Assembly (NCBI GenBank): GCA_963693365.1
Contig: CAVNZM010000003.1
Span: forward strand, 4,092,001-4,156,000
Reading direction: 5' to 3'
DNA length: 64,000 nucleotides
From: Amoebidium appalachense
Lineage: Eukaryota; Ichthyosporea
Below are positions 1 through 18,900 of the stretch, piece by piece. The notes under the pieces are model-generated. The model worked only from the letters and a program-made list of their open reading frames with translations, had not been told where the DNA came from and searched no databases. Every line of letters begins with the position of its first letter. The first letter of the stretch is position 1. Position numbers and translations under genes: made by a program.

Positions 1-131
1 TCCCATTGCGAACGACGAAAGGCCAAGGATAGAGAATGAAAATGATTTGCAGGGTCAGAGGTTTTTTTTTTTGGGGGGGGGGGGGGGGGAGGGGGGAAGG
101 GGGGGAGGGGGAGGGGGAGGGGGGGGGGGGG

Positions 132-173
<42 letters not shown>

Positions 174-559
174 AGGGGATAAGATGATCTTAAATCGAAG
201 ATGAGACAGGAGCAGCCGTAAGTAGCCAATATTTTTGGTTAATGCCCTGAAAAAAATAACAGAGCACAAGCCCAAAATGATCACATAGCCCAGAAGGACA
301 GAACAATTGAATCATATCAGATGATTTCAGATTAGATCAAGATCGAGATCAGATTACATTAGATTAACATCAAATAAACCAGGGAGATTAGATCAGATCA
401 GAACGGATGTGATCACATAATCCAGAAAGGCCAGTTGAAAGACAAGCAGACAACGGGGACTTGGACATTGTCTATCAATAGTAGGGTTCATATGCCTTCA
501 CGGTTGGATACACAAAAAGTACACACACACACAAACACACACACACACACGCGCGCGCG

Positions 560-667
<108 letters not shown>

Positions 668-734
668 TATGCGCGCAAAGTATGCAACATCAGCTGGGGT
701 AGTGGTGGTGATAGCGATTCTAGTGAATGTGTTG

Positions 735-770
<36 letters not shown>

Positions 771-1011
771 ATGTGTGTGTGTGTGTGTGTATGTGTGTGT
801 GTGTACGTGTGTGTTGGGGGGGGATGGGGGTGGGAGAAGGGGGGGAAGGGGGAGGGGGGGGGGGGGGGTATGCATTAGGGGGTAGCAAACATGGGATTCA
901 CAGAACACCAAGGTAGAAACAAGTCATAACCCAACACAAAACAAAAACACAAAAATCATATACCAGGAAACAGAGGGGGAAGGGCTGGGGTGGGGGGGGT
1001 TTTGGGGGGGT

Positions 1012-1042
<31 letters not shown>

Positions 1043-1063
1043 GGGGAGGGTACACAGACATAG

Positions 1064-1165
<102 letters not shown>

Positions 1166-1224
1166 CACCCACCCACCCACCCACCCACCCACCTACCCAC
1201 CCACCCATCCACACACACACACAC

Positions 1225-7510
<6,286 letters not shown>

Positions 7511-8226
7511 TTTTCTGAAACACGCAAAACTGTTGTTTGCAAAAAAAATATCCTTGTGTATTTGGTTAATATTATGGTTCTGGTTTAATAGACAACAGGT
7601 GTTTTCTTATCAGAACTCGTGGGCTACAGATCATGGATCCTGGATCTTACGCGTTACATCAGGTGGATCAAGCAGTTGGCGGTTTTAGACATATGGTAGT
7701 TGAGGTTGCTGCTTGCTGCTGCAAGTATGTTACAAGATCTCTGTATGGTTTCTTTCACCTATTTCTCCTGATAATGTGCCAAACCCGTACAAAAACGCAC
7801 AAGGATTTCTCCTTTCGACAGCAAAAAAAACTTGCTGGACTTACATAGTGCGTAAACCCCCTTGATCACAGTGACTCACGGACTGAGTGAACCACCTAGT
7901 GGTTTACGGAGACAAACAGACTTCTTAAAGCCAATGAATAGGCTTATTCACCAAGCCGATAAATACTTAGATGAATGGCTTCACTTTTGAGCCAATCAAT
8001 GTGTGAGATTGCAATCCGTTGCAAGTTTAAGGAGACTTTGGCATTCTTCTTTTCGAGGTTTTTGGAAAACAGGAACCATGATTATGAATGCCTTGTTTCA
8101 GTTGTCTGCCTTGCCAAAGTACTTTTCGAAGCTTGCACATATCCGATTATGCCGGCGTGTTGAACTATTAGCCTTGAGTTATATAGAGCTTACCAAGATA
8201 CCCCTTTTTGGAGCTTAAGAGAAATA
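7511..8226. promoter_or_regulatory. Divergent intergenic region
   Basis: This roughly 715-bp gap lies between the start codons of the minus-strand SH3BP5-like gene and the plus-strand ORF at 8227. It has ordinary base composition and no microsatellite, unlike the introns around it. CCAAT-type motifs occur near 7932 (GCCAATGAAT) and 7991 (GAGCCAATCAATG). It probably holds promoters for both genes; no TATA box could be assigned. Confidence 0.5.
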
Positions 8227-9036
8227 ATGAGCTTGTCTGAGTATGAAGAGAAGGCTCTCGCATGTCTCACAGACGCACACAAGGAAAACAGAGACCTCGG
8301 TGTCAAACAAGCGCTCCGTCTCCTTCAAACAACCATTCCAGATATAGCAGTAGACACAAAACGTGCACGTGAATTACTAAATACCGCTAAGGTTAAACTT
8401 GGCCCATACGAGCCAGCTGAATCCATCGCTGCATCCATATCAGAGCTTTCTGTGACTCCATCACCTACCACACTGGTACCTTCCCAAGGTCCCCCAAAAA
8501 ACAAGACGAAGGCACGCGCACAAGCCGCGGCCTCCACCTACGACCGTCCAGACAACAACGTAGAACATCCGAAACTTTTCTCCAAGGGGCTTAAATTTAG
8601 TTTGGTAGAAACGGACAATGGCCTGGTTGTGGACATCGGTGGGAAAGCGGCACCTGTGAAAAATCGACCGGCCGTTCTGCGCCATCTGGTAAACGCACGA
8701 AATAACCCCACGGCAGTTGGTCTTTCCAGAAAGTTGCTGGTTCACCTTCCGAAAACACAGGCGGAGGCAGATTACTACGGGGTGTGGTATTACATGCAAG
8801 CGCTTGTGCAGGGTGGGCTAGACACCGATGAGAACCTTGTTTTGCTGTTTGGGAGCAAGGAAAATGTCGCAGACATGCAAGCAGATGCAAGGGCGGCAAT
8901 GGTGTTTATGCACACCACTGGAGTCGGACAGAAGTTTGAGGATATTGATGTGGAGCCAAACCCACGCTCATTTACCAAGGAAGAACTAGCTCCTTTCAAA
9001 GATCTGGCTCCTTTCAAGGAGGGGTTGTTCGGGTGA
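8227..9036 (+). CDS. Uncharacterised intronless protein, 269 aa
   Basis: A complete ORF from ATG to TGA with mixed, protein-like composition and no simple repeat. I do not recognise the family. Residues 1-60 look helical (SEYEEKALACLTDAHKENR). Residues 75-105 are a Ser/Pro/Ala-rich linker. Residues 115-150 contain GLKFSLVETDNGLVVDIG, which looks like a beta-rich segment. The rest is helical with YYGVWYYMQALVQGGLD. The C-terminus carries a short internal repeat, LAPFKD then LAPFKE. There is no clear signal peptide or membrane segment. An AATAAA follows at 9209. Being intronless among intron-rich neighbours may point to retroposition or an ancient single-exon gene. Confidence 0.8.
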   Translation: MSLSEYEEKALACLTDAHKENRDLGVKQALRLLQTTIPDIAVDTKRARELLNTAKVKLGPYEPAESIAASISELSVTPSPTTLVPSQGPPKNKTKARAQAAASTYDRPDNNVEHPKLFSKGLKFSLVETDNGLVVDIGGKAAPVKNRPAVLRHLVNARNNPTAVGLSRKLLVHLPKTQAEADYYGVWYYMQALVQGGLDTDENLVLLFGSKENVADMQADARAAMVFMHTTGVGQKFEDIDVEPNPRSFTKEELAPFKDLAPFKEGLFG

Positions 9037-9208
9037 TGGAGCGTATAAAGGATATCGGTGCCACAACCGCAAAAAGGAGCACAAAAAGGGTTAATCTACA
9101 TAGTACTAAGGATTGATTCTTTTCTGGTGTGGAACGGAACTCATATGCAACTTCCACGACGTGTTAGGACGAAGTTTGGACGAAAGTATCATTTTAAAAC
9201 GGTTTGTC

Positions 9209-9214
9209 AAATAA
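9209..9214 (+). terminator. Polyadenylation signal AATAAA
   Basis: A canonical AATAAA about 170 bases after the stop codon of the 8227-9036 ORF. Confidence 0.6.
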
Positions 9215-9304
9215 ATATATAAGCGGCTGAAGCTAGCTAAGACAATCTGGTAGAGTAGCCCAAACAGGGTGGAGTTGGTCCTGGGGTGGGGTTATGGGGG
9301 AAAG

Positions 9305-9470
9305 AGGGAGGGTTGGGGGGGGGGGGGGGGGGGTGAAGGTGGTGGGTGGTGGGTGGGTGGGAGAGGGGGAGGGGGGGGGGGGGGGGGAAGGGGGGGGGGC
9401 AACAGAAACATCTCAGAGAGGGGGAGGGGGGAGGGGGGGGGGAGGGGGGGGGGGGGGGGGGGGGGGCTGG
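9305..9470. repeat. G-rich low-complexity block
   Basis: Three G runs with GGT/GGGA spacers. This is the only large G block between 7.5 and 13.3 kb. It lies between two convergent genes, not in an intron. Confidence 0.85.
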
Positions 9471-9918
9471 AGGATTGGGAGGTTCCACATAGTCGAGGTA
9501 GCTCAGCGAGAATATTGTATGATAACGGTGCAAGCTTCTAATATTAGATCTTTGCATAGTTTGTGAGAAAGATGACCACACCGATACGAATCAGTGTGTG
9601 TGCCTGCAGACCTATGAATTTAAGTCGTACTCTTCGTAGCTCCTGAATTCTGCGCTATGACCAGAATAAATTCACTTGCAGGAAGCACTTATGCATGCTT
9701 TTTCGCTTCTTTGATCCTGCTCCGGTCAAGTCCTTGTTGGCCTTTAGGGGTGCATTTCCCTTAGAGCACAGGGGATAACGTGCAAGAACGATAACGTGTA
9801 TCTTTGCTCCTCAAGTCCATGTTGGCCACGGAGGGTGCACTTTGTCTCTAGACAGGGCGGTTATCTTCGCACAAACAGGTAACACAGTGAAGACGTGCAG
9901 TTTTGAGTTTGAGTACAG

Positions 9919-9924
9919 TTTATT
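9919..9924 (-). terminator. Polyadenylation signal (AATAAA on minus strand)
   Basis: TTTATT on the plus strand is AATAAA on the minus strand, about 185 bases after the kinase stop codon. Confidence 0.6.
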
Positions 9925-10109
9925 CCTTCTGAGAGGCATTCGCAACTCGCAAGGGGCTACATCCGGAGCAATCGTTGCTCGGGAGCTTAGGTTACATCTT
10001 TACACTTCATTCACATTCGTAAAGGCTAGCCGTATCAACTATAACATTCAAAATATATCAGAAACACATCCTTGATCTCACACTATTTGGCTCTTTAGAT
10101 TACATTCGT

Positions 10110-11165
10110 TCACTGGTTTAATTTCAGCCGCACAACTGTCGGGTGCAGGCTATCCTTCGCATGCTGGGTCACATCGCTTGCGCTCCTTGGCCTCTTAGCT
10201 GGACCGTTTGAAATAGTGGTTGACGCAACACTAATAGTGGTGTCGGAAAACGATCCGATGGTTACGTTCTGCGCCTCGGGCCACTGTTCGCTGATAAACT
10301 CAAGTGCCTCTCGTGCTGTGCATCTCTCGGCGGGGTTCACTTGCAACATGTGCAGAAGAAGGAAACGTGCCGGGTTGGAAAATGACCGCCACGGCTCAGC
10401 AGAGAGATCGTTTCGCTTGAAACGACGGAAACCCGAGCTGCTGTCGTCTGCGCGAGACCAAGGGAAGTCATACTTGGTGTTTGAGCACAGAAGCGTCCAC
10501 AGAAGGATTCCAGCTGCCCAAACATCAGATTTCATAAGACACGAGTCCATGACACCAGCAAGAAGTTCGGGGCACACATACTCCTCCGTTCCTGGAACAG
10601 TGGCGGATACCTCGTTAAGGTCACAGGCAAAACCAAAGTCGATAAGGCGGACATCATCAGACCCGGGGCTAACACGAACAACGTTCTCAAGCTTGATGTC
10701 TCGGTGTGCCATGTGTCGTTCCTCGTGAAGGTAGACTAGAGCGCGCAATACGCCACGCATCCATGCCATGACTTTTGCCTCGGTGATGTGCTGGCCGCCG
10801 GCTACTGCGTCGAATAGGTCACCACCGCCGAGGTATTCTTGAACGAGGAAAAACTGGGTAGGTGTCTCGATGAACTTGTATGCCTTAGCAATGTTCGCGT
10901 GGTTTAGCCCTTTTTGCATTCTTACTTCGCGGCGTATTATGCGTTCGTTTGACTCGGTGCGGCTAACAACCTTAACGGCGTATCTCTGCCCAGTGGTTGC
11001 GTCGCGCGCTTCGTGCACTGCAGCTGTGCTGCCCGTGTTCATTGTGCGAACAAACTCGAAACTCGAACTTATGGTGGATGGGCGTGTCTGTTGTGTGGTT
11101 GTGATGGTGTGTGGGTTTACATTTCCTAGAGCCATATGGCTCATAGCAACAGCAACTTGCGTCAT
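10110..11165 (-). CDS. Serine/threonine protein kinase, intronless, 351 aa
   Basis: A single uninterrupted ORF with a full kinase domain at about residues 36-295. Visible elements: catalytic Lys65 in YAVKVV, helix-C Glu80 in RREV, HRDIKLEN with Asp156, DFG at 176-178, GTEEYVCPE ending in Glu200, and SDVWAAGILLW. These support transfer of phosphate from ATP to Ser/Thr. The family looks CAMK/SNF1-like by its HRDIKLEN and DFGFA motifs, but I cannot name an orthologue. The glycine loop is unusual: it reads MNTGSTAAV, with only one of the three glycines. The C-terminal 55 residues are a Ser/Thr-rich tail with PAKRPRS, a possible nuclear signal. An in-frame Met8 is an alternative start. The gene is convergent with the 8227 ORF. 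Confidence 0.95.
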   Translation of the reverse strand: MTQVAVAMSHMALGNVNPHTITTTQQTRPSTISSSFEFVRTMNTGSTAAVHEARDATTGQRYAVKVVSRTESNERIIRREVRMQKGLNHANIAKAYKFIETPTQFFLVQEYLGGGDLFDAVAGGQHITEAKVMAWMRGVLRALVYLHEERHMAHRDIKLENVVRVSPGSDDVRLIDFGFACDLNEVSATVPGTEEYVCPELLAGVMDSCLMKSDVWAAGILLWTLLCSNTKYDFPWSRADDSSSGFRRFKRNDLSAEPWRSFSNPARFLLLHMLQVNPAERCTAREALEFISEQWPEAQNVTIGSFSDTTISVASTTISNGPAKRPRSASDVTQHAKDSLHPTVVRLKLNQ

Positions 11166-11369
11166 TCTCTTTTGCGTTTGCTCCTCGTGTTGCGTGAATG
11201 CTCAGGAAAAGTGTTCGTGAACACAAAACATAAAACTGAACGAACACTCTTTGAAGTGAAACACAAGCAGGAACTTCCGTGCTGTGACCAGCCTGACCAG
11301 CCATTTTATACGAATCCGGGGCGGAGCTGGTTCACGCAGAAACCGGCAAACAATTCACTTACGCACATT

Positions 11370-11440
11370 TTGTGATTGGTTAAGCCCAAATGGCAGGCCA
11401 GCCACCTTTAGATCTACAAGCGAATGATTGGTTAGGACGG
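11370..11440 (-). promoter_or_regulatory. Likely kinase promoter with two CCAAT boxes
   Basis: ATTGG at 11375-11379 and 11427-11431, each in the context GATTGGTTA (TAACCAATC on the minus strand), 210-265 bases upstream of the kinase ATG. Two identical boxes 52 bases apart suggest an NF-Y-type promoter. Confidence 0.45.
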
Positions 11441-13370
11441 TTTACTATTTATGCTGTGGTATGTCATTAGAAGACGAGCCGGCATAGGCCTGTATGGGTT
11501 GCCCGATAACACCTCTATAGTTTGCAGACTAGGGGCAAAATATGTATGCTGATATTTTAAAAAATGTCTGGTTTACTTGCTTTGCGTGCATATTGTGCTC
11601 AGCTGAATTAACGGCTATTGCAACGAGGAGCTTCATCTTCAGATCTTTTTCGACGTTCTCATTGAGTGATTCCTCAAAGCAATTATTTTGGTAGAAATTG
11701 AACCAACCTTTCATTGGATATGTATCATGCAAAAGCTATAACGCATTCCATATCAGAGAAAAGGCTCACGTAGTCGCTCATCGTGATTGGATGACACAGG
11801 ACCAGATTTCCTAGAATCATAATGGCTCGATCATAACGACCAAGTGAACGGAACGCACCGGTAGAAAAAACTAAGCAAATTTATTCCTATTAGCTGTGTG
11901 GTCTCGGAGGGCTTGGGTGCAGCATCATCACGTATATACTTGCAGTTTCCGTCGTCTGACCAACACTCTTTGATGCGAATCGATGCTTTTGTGAATTTCG
12001 GAGCTGCGGGCGTTACATTCCTTTGACAGATGCATTTTGAAGCTGAGGTATGGGCTCTGTAAAACATGTTGCTCCCAAATCAGTCAGACCTTTGCACATG
12101 CATTGTTGCTCGGCATATTGTTAAAAGGAATGCTTATATAACCAATATAATGTTTTTATGCTACACTAACGAGCTAACGTTTTAAAAGCTGTGTTTAAAG
12201 CTCGAAAATGCCCGAATAAAGGACAGTACTCAAGCAACTTAAGTGACTGTGAGCGATTTTCCGGCACTCGAGCTGGCACATTCCAGCAAAGGCATTTTTT
12301 CGTAAAGTGGTGCATTTTTATCCAATTGTGTTTCGGAGTCCAGTGTGTCCTACACTGAGCAGCTCGACGCCGACAACGCAGAACTTTTCATATCGCGCTC
12401 TCGCTGCCATTTTGAAGCCGCATTTTTTGAATGGCCCCATTGTTGTCTTCGTGTTTTTCTACACTTCATTCTGGTGATACTGTAATATTTCACCATGGTT
12501 GCCCGTAGCTACAATACCCGGTACACTGATCACCATATGAAAGGCACAGGCTCAGGGCCTCAGGCTGCCGCCGCCCGCCGCCAAACTGAGTGGTCCGGAG
12601 TCGGTGCCAACATTCCAGAATTCGCACCAGCATTGTAAACAAATGACCATCAGCAAATCAGAGATAGGGGCTTTAGTTTATCGTATAATGTCGCAAACCC
12701 TTGTAGCGGCGCCAGCCAGTCGGAATAGAGTTCCACACTTATTACTTTTCCTTTTGCATTACTAACTATGATTGGATGAGAAAGCATCAGCCCTTCTCTG
12801 AAAATCCGGCTGAGCTCGAGTCGAGGTCCGACTCGAGGAACGACGCTGTGTATACATGTACAGGCCTACACGTACAGAGGGGTAGCAGGGGAAGAAGCGG
12901 GGAGTATCCTGAACTACAAAATGTTATTAGTAACAAGCGCTAGCACAGGACTTTAACCGACGGCGCCAGTAAACGCATACGTGCACCTGATAGCCATGCG
13001 TTAGTATTGTAAACCTAATTCTGCCATCGTAACTTGCGATTGGAGTGCACCACTCGCGTTTGCACACCGGATTTGCGGCAGGCTGTTGAGTCACGTGGGC
13101 CGGGTCAGTCCTGCGGAACTGCGCGCGGCACACGGGCAAATTCGCATCTCCCTATGTTGAGTCGATCACCGTCGTACCGATATGCGTATCAGGCCGGCTG
13201 GCGCCAACTGGGGATTCGGGGAACACATCACCGTTTATGTTTTGGCCACTTGAGCGCACCGGGGCGCGCGTGCCTGCCGGCCACCGGCTGGTGGCTGCCA
13301 CTGGCTGGCCATGTTCCGCTCGCGCTTGCCACGTTGCGTTCTCGAGTGTCTACTATTGGTGTAGGCTCAT
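11441..13370. other. Intergenic region, no confident gene
   Basis: About 1.9 kb of unique, mixed-composition sequence without microsatellites. Two minus-strand ORFs (11529-11732 and 11831-12067) have protein-like composition, but no partner exons or family match could be found. I see no RNA gene here. Confidence 0.6.
11831..12067 (-). CDS. Possible small ORF, 78 aa, unsupported
   Basis: It has ATG and stop, four Cys, and a stretch IRIKECWSDDGNCKYIRDD that looks like real protein. There is no signal peptide. An AATAAA lies inside the ORF on the same strand, which argues for untranslated sequence. No function is proposed. Confidence 0.2.
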   Translation of the reverse strand: MFYRAHTSASKCICQRNVTPAAPKFTKASIRIKECWSDDGNCKYIRDDAAPKPSETTQLIGINLLSFFYRCVPFTWSL

Positions 13371-13379
13371 GCATCTGTG

Positions 13380-14250
<871 letters not shown>

Positions 14251-15590
14251 TGGCGATACATGAATCCTTGGGTATGCATGGATATGTGGAAGACGGAGAG
14301 ACAGAGCTCAAGGGGAGGCCTTGTTGGAGCGGGGAGGGAGGAGGGGGGAGGGGGCGGGGGAGGTGGCAGGGAGAAGGGTGGGGGAAAGAGTGGGGAAGAG
14401 GAGAGCTGAGAGTGCGAAGGGGGGGCGGGAGGAGGGGGGGGGGGGGGGGGAGTGAGAAAGAGAAGAAGCGAGAGGTACTGAAAACGTGTTTCTGTGTGTG
14501 TATGCTTGTACGTCACAGCGCGTTATGCCCCATGTGCATGCAGGATCCACACACGGCGCCTTACACTTGCCCACAAGTTTAAAGGTATGTGTCTGTCATG
14601 CATGTGGTGAATCTGCCACCCTGAGTCCACGCCTACTGTGGTACATGTGTTTGTGAAAAAATGCTTGTGTACCTCGTGTACATACCGCCACATTATCTGC
14701 ATGCAGCCACCAGTTGTGTGACTGTAGGTCACAACCTTTTGAAAGAAATCCCATTCACGTGCAAGTGGCCACCATCATTTGCTGCTGTAATACATACAGT
14801 ATCCGTGTAAGTATTACGGACCGGAACCCCCCCCCCCCCCCCCCCCCCCCCTCCTCCAATTATACTCAAACACACAACTGTTAGCAGGGCTTCGCTCCTT
14901 GGGCTTTTTTTTCCAGAAGCTCTCAGTGTACGTGCACCACCACTAGCATATGCTCAAATTCAGACACCCGACACGGCCCGGTGTAACATATCATGATGGT
15001 ATTCTTAAAAGTGTTTGAGCCATTTGTTTACGCCACAACTTTGTTGCATTACGGGAGTATTGCTGTCTGTCGCACTTCGCTATCATAAATGAAAATCGAT
15101 TTATTCTGATGTGTTTCTCATGTTGAAGGATTGTGCAAAGTTTTTGCACCTTTTTCTTGCCTTTCAAGGGGTCATTTTGTCCGGATTTCTACTCAGGTAC
15201 AGTGCATCTGATTCAGGCATGAGGTCAGTGTTACTGTTGGTTTCTTGAGAACACATGGTTTAACATCATCCCCTTCCCCGCCTCCCCTCCCCCCCCCCTC
15301 TTCCCCCGTCTCCTCAAAATAATCAAAAAAAAGGGGGGGGGGGGGGGGGGGGGGGGGGAGGGAGAGGGAGATCAAGAGAGAAGAGGTTAGAGAGCAAGAG
15401 AGGGGAGATGGGGGGGGGGGGGGAGGAGGAGGAGGAGAGAGACAGAGAGAGAGGGGGGAGGGAGGGGGGAGGCAGAGAGGGAGGGGAAGAGAGAGGCAGA
15501 GAGACAGTGTACATGTGTGTTTGTGTGTGCGTGTGTGAAAAGAAGGCATACTAACACTTCTGATATCATAATTTATTGATCTTGAAATAC
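14251..15590. other. Intergenic or intronic, nothing assigned
   Basis: G-rich and A/G-rich blocks near 14330-14465 and 15330-15490 and a C run at 14827-14850. The rest is mixed sequence with no supported exon. Confidence 0.5.
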
Positions 15591-16290
15591 CCACGGCTAT
15601 ATCAGATTCTCCCGGACCCACAAACTGTGACAACAGGAAATCGGTTTGTATGCCACATAGGGTCAGAACTTGCCACACTTGGTTGACCGGCCACGCTCAG
15701 AATTTCCTGCAGCAGGCACAAATTTGCATGCTGCATCCAGCCACGTCTGGATCCTCCCTCGGCTTATGGATTTGTTGCCATGGCCAAAACAGAGGCCACC
15801 CTTCAGTTTTTGCTATGTAAAAGGTTTTCAGATTACTTCTGCCCCCCCCCCCCCCCCCCCCCCCCCTCCCCCCTCCCGACCTGGATGCATACAGAGCGAA
15901 CACGGCAATATGATGTGTTACAGTACACGTGCACCCGCTGACAGGTTGGTGCGGCAGCAAACCACCAACAGATATGGGGATTTTTTTAGCTGGTTCGTTG
16001 ACCCGGAGTAGTACCAACTTCCCCTTTTCTGCTTAGAGATCTTAGACTAGAAGGAACAAATGTAATAGCATTCCGCCTGAGGGTAGAAAGAGAGTGAAGT
16101 GGACGACTGTAGACTTTGTGAGGCTGATGAGGTGCTACATGTGGGTTGGATGTACCACGTTCAATTGAGTTGATATCTTGTGTTACTATCATGGTACCGT
16201 TTTGCATGGCTGCAATTTAATCTTAACTTGCTCACAAAAAGATGTGTTTTGCCATGATCAAATTCTGACGGCCCCCCCTCCGCCCCTCCA

Positions 16291-16341
<51 letters not shown>

Positions 16342-16347
16342 CCCCCC

Positions 16348-16378
<31 letters not shown>

Positions 16379-16760
16379 ACACACTTCACACACACCCACA
16401 CCCACACCCACACACACCCACACAGTGTTACCCACACACACACAAATCCAAGCCTCCTAGATAAACGCACAGACACACGCATGTACAAACTTTTCACAAA
16501 CACACCAACAGGATCAAAGGCAACAAATCACTGAGATCAATCAGCGAGTAAGCTTTGTCCCACAATTAAAGTTACCACTTCCCTCCATTACCTTTCGGCT
16601 GCCCGGATTTCAGTCTGTTGGGGGACCACACACACGTGACATATGTCATCGTGGTGGCATCATAGCGGCATGTCGTCACTTCGATGTAGTAGCTACTGCC
16701 ATGAAAAGCAGTGGCAATTTGGTCCATGGCTGGCAAATAATGCCCAGGTTGCCCACACAA
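15590..16760 (-). pseudogene. Cys-rich repeat unit A (coding-like, probably decayed)
   Basis: Minus-strand segments match unit B in the same order: TCRYDATTMTYVTCVWSPN near 16650, NCSHAKRYHDS near 16200, VAPHQPHKVY and SLSTLRRNAITF near 16090, CTCTVTHH near 15930, CSMQICACCRKF near 15715. The last is followed by a stop where unit B reads on. Conservation mostly at the protein level between copies suggests these were exons of a Cys-rich protein. Splice borders were not resolved and no named family is claimed. Confidence 0.5.
16291..16384. repeat. (CT)n - C(n) - (CA)n composite repeat
   Basis: About 48 bases of CT, then about 26 C, then (CA)n, running without a break. Confidence 0.95.
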
Positions 16761-17518
16761 TTGTTGCTAATTTTTGAAAACATACAGTTCACTGAGCAAA
16801 TTCCCCCCCCCCCCCCCCCCCCCCTCCCCCCCCCACTCTCCTCCTCCCATTAACCAGGCCCCCCCCATCCCACAGCTCCCAATCCCTTTCCCCCCTCTCC
16901 CTCCCTCCCTCCCCCGCCCCCCAACCCCCCCCAACCCCAACCCCACCCTCACCTTCCACGGCACCTGTAGTTGCCAAATGTAGTTGCACACAATTGTCCA
17001 CCATTCACCGAGCCCCTCCCGATGCCCCCCCCCCCCCCCCCCCCCCCCTCCTTCTCCTCCCCCCCTCCCCCCCCCCCCCTCCTCCCCCCCTCTCCCGTGG
17101 GGCCCCTTCCCTCCTTCCCCCCTCACCCTCCCTTTATCCTGGCCCATACACATTCCGAAAAATGCCAAAACATGTGCACTCACTCCAGCCCCCTCCCCCC
17201 CCCCCGTTCTCCCCACCCTATAAGGCCAGGACACACTGACACCGTGGGAGCACACACAACATGTGTACCAATGATCATTGAACCGTGCAGCTATGAATAA
17301 TGTGTGCTTTCTTGATTTTATGTGTGCTGACAGTTGGGAACGATCAGAAACATGTACAAGTGTGGAATCTGGAGGCCAAGAAGGGGGGGGGGGGGGGGGG
17401 GGGGGAACAAAAATTAAAACATCTGTGAAATTTTTATGATCTTGTTTATAGGCACCCGTGATTGCCAAATGTAATTGAACACATCCCACCCCCGCTGAGC
17501 CTCTTCCCGAGCAGCAGC

Positions 17519-17552
<34 letters not shown>

Positions 17553-17639
17553 CCCCCCCCACCCACCCACCCACCCACCCACCCACCCCGCCACCGCCGC
17601 CGCCGGACAAAATCATCATAACCTTGCAAGTTGAAGCGA

Positions 17640-18230
17640 CGTGGCATCTTGCCAGTGGTTCACATCTTATCCCATCAGCATTATATTCAAACCCACAATC
17701 ACATTGAGAGATCAGTTTTTGTACCATAGTATGAGAATAGAACTTGCCACACTTGGGTGACCAGCCATGCTCAGGAAGTAGTGTACAGCAAGCACTCATC
17801 TGGACGCCGCACACGCGGGTGGTTGTAAAGACTTATGGACGTGTTGCTATGGCCAAGAAAAGGTCACCCTTCAGTTTTGCTGAAACCAGTTCAAATCATT
17901 TCTTCCCCTCCCCTCAACCCCCTCTTCCCCCCCCCCCCCCCCCCCCCCCCCCCTTTCCCGGATCTGAATGCATACAAACACGGCAATTCTGTGATGTGTT
18001 ACAGTACACGTGCACAAGGATAGTGCCTCAGCAAAACACCAACAGGAATGGGGATTTGTAAGTTGGTTTGTTGACTCGGAGTAAATACCAACATCCCCTT
18101 TCCTGCATAATATCGCTCTAGTAGTAGAACCGTAATATCATTCTGCCTGAGGGTAGAAAGGGAGTTACATGGGCCACCGTAGACTTCGTGAGGTGCTACA
18201 TATGCATATGGACTTAAGGGTTGAAACATT

Positions 18231-18277
<47 letters not shown>

Positions 18278-18900
18278 TGCTATACGTATCAGATGTTACT
18301 CTTCCGGAGAACCAACCAGAGGAGGGATGGGGCTGGGGGAGGGGGGGTGGGAGGAGGGGGGGGGGTGGGGGGGGTAAATGCCTTTTCATGGTTGATATCG
18401 ACTCAGTTCCCGGTGCCACTGTAAAGAGTGAAAAGATGCAAGTTTTTACTATTGTCAATTGTACCATGGGCGCTATCAAGTTGAACGAATCTTATGTTTT
18501 TTGCATGGCTGCAATTATTCAATTGAAATGCCTCACAAAATGATGCGGTTTGCCATGATGTGATTCCCCTCCCTCCCCCCCCCCTCGGCCCCCACAACAC
18601 ACAGACACACACACCCACCCACACACACACCCGCACAGTGTCACCCACACACACACATATTCATACAAGTACCCGGTAATTTCCACACAAACAAACAGGA
18701 GCAAAGCCAACAAATCACTGAATTTAATCAGCGAGTAAGTAACTTCTGTCCCACAATCGAAGCGACAAATCTCCTTTTTTGGGCCCCGAGCTTGCCATGT
18801 CTGCTATAGCCTGTTGGGCGACCACACACACGTGACATTAGGCACCGTGGTGGCATCATTATTAGGTCACCATCGTTGTGTCCAGCATGGTTGTGGCCAG
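17640..18900 (-). CDS. Cys-rich repeat unit B (coding-like exons)
   Basis: Second copy of the unit about 2.1 kb from unit A. Segments: DATTVPNVTCVWSPNRL near 18840 (followed by a stop), HHGKPHHFVRHF and NCSHAKN near 18510, YVAPHEVYGGPC and SLSTLRQNDI near 18160, CTCTVTHH near 18005, CGVQMSACCTLLPEHGWSP near 17780, then QCDCGFEYNADGIRCEP near 17690. The paired cysteines and CDCG motif suggest a secreted, disulphide-bonded product. That is inference; no signal peptide exon was found. Confidence 0.45.
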
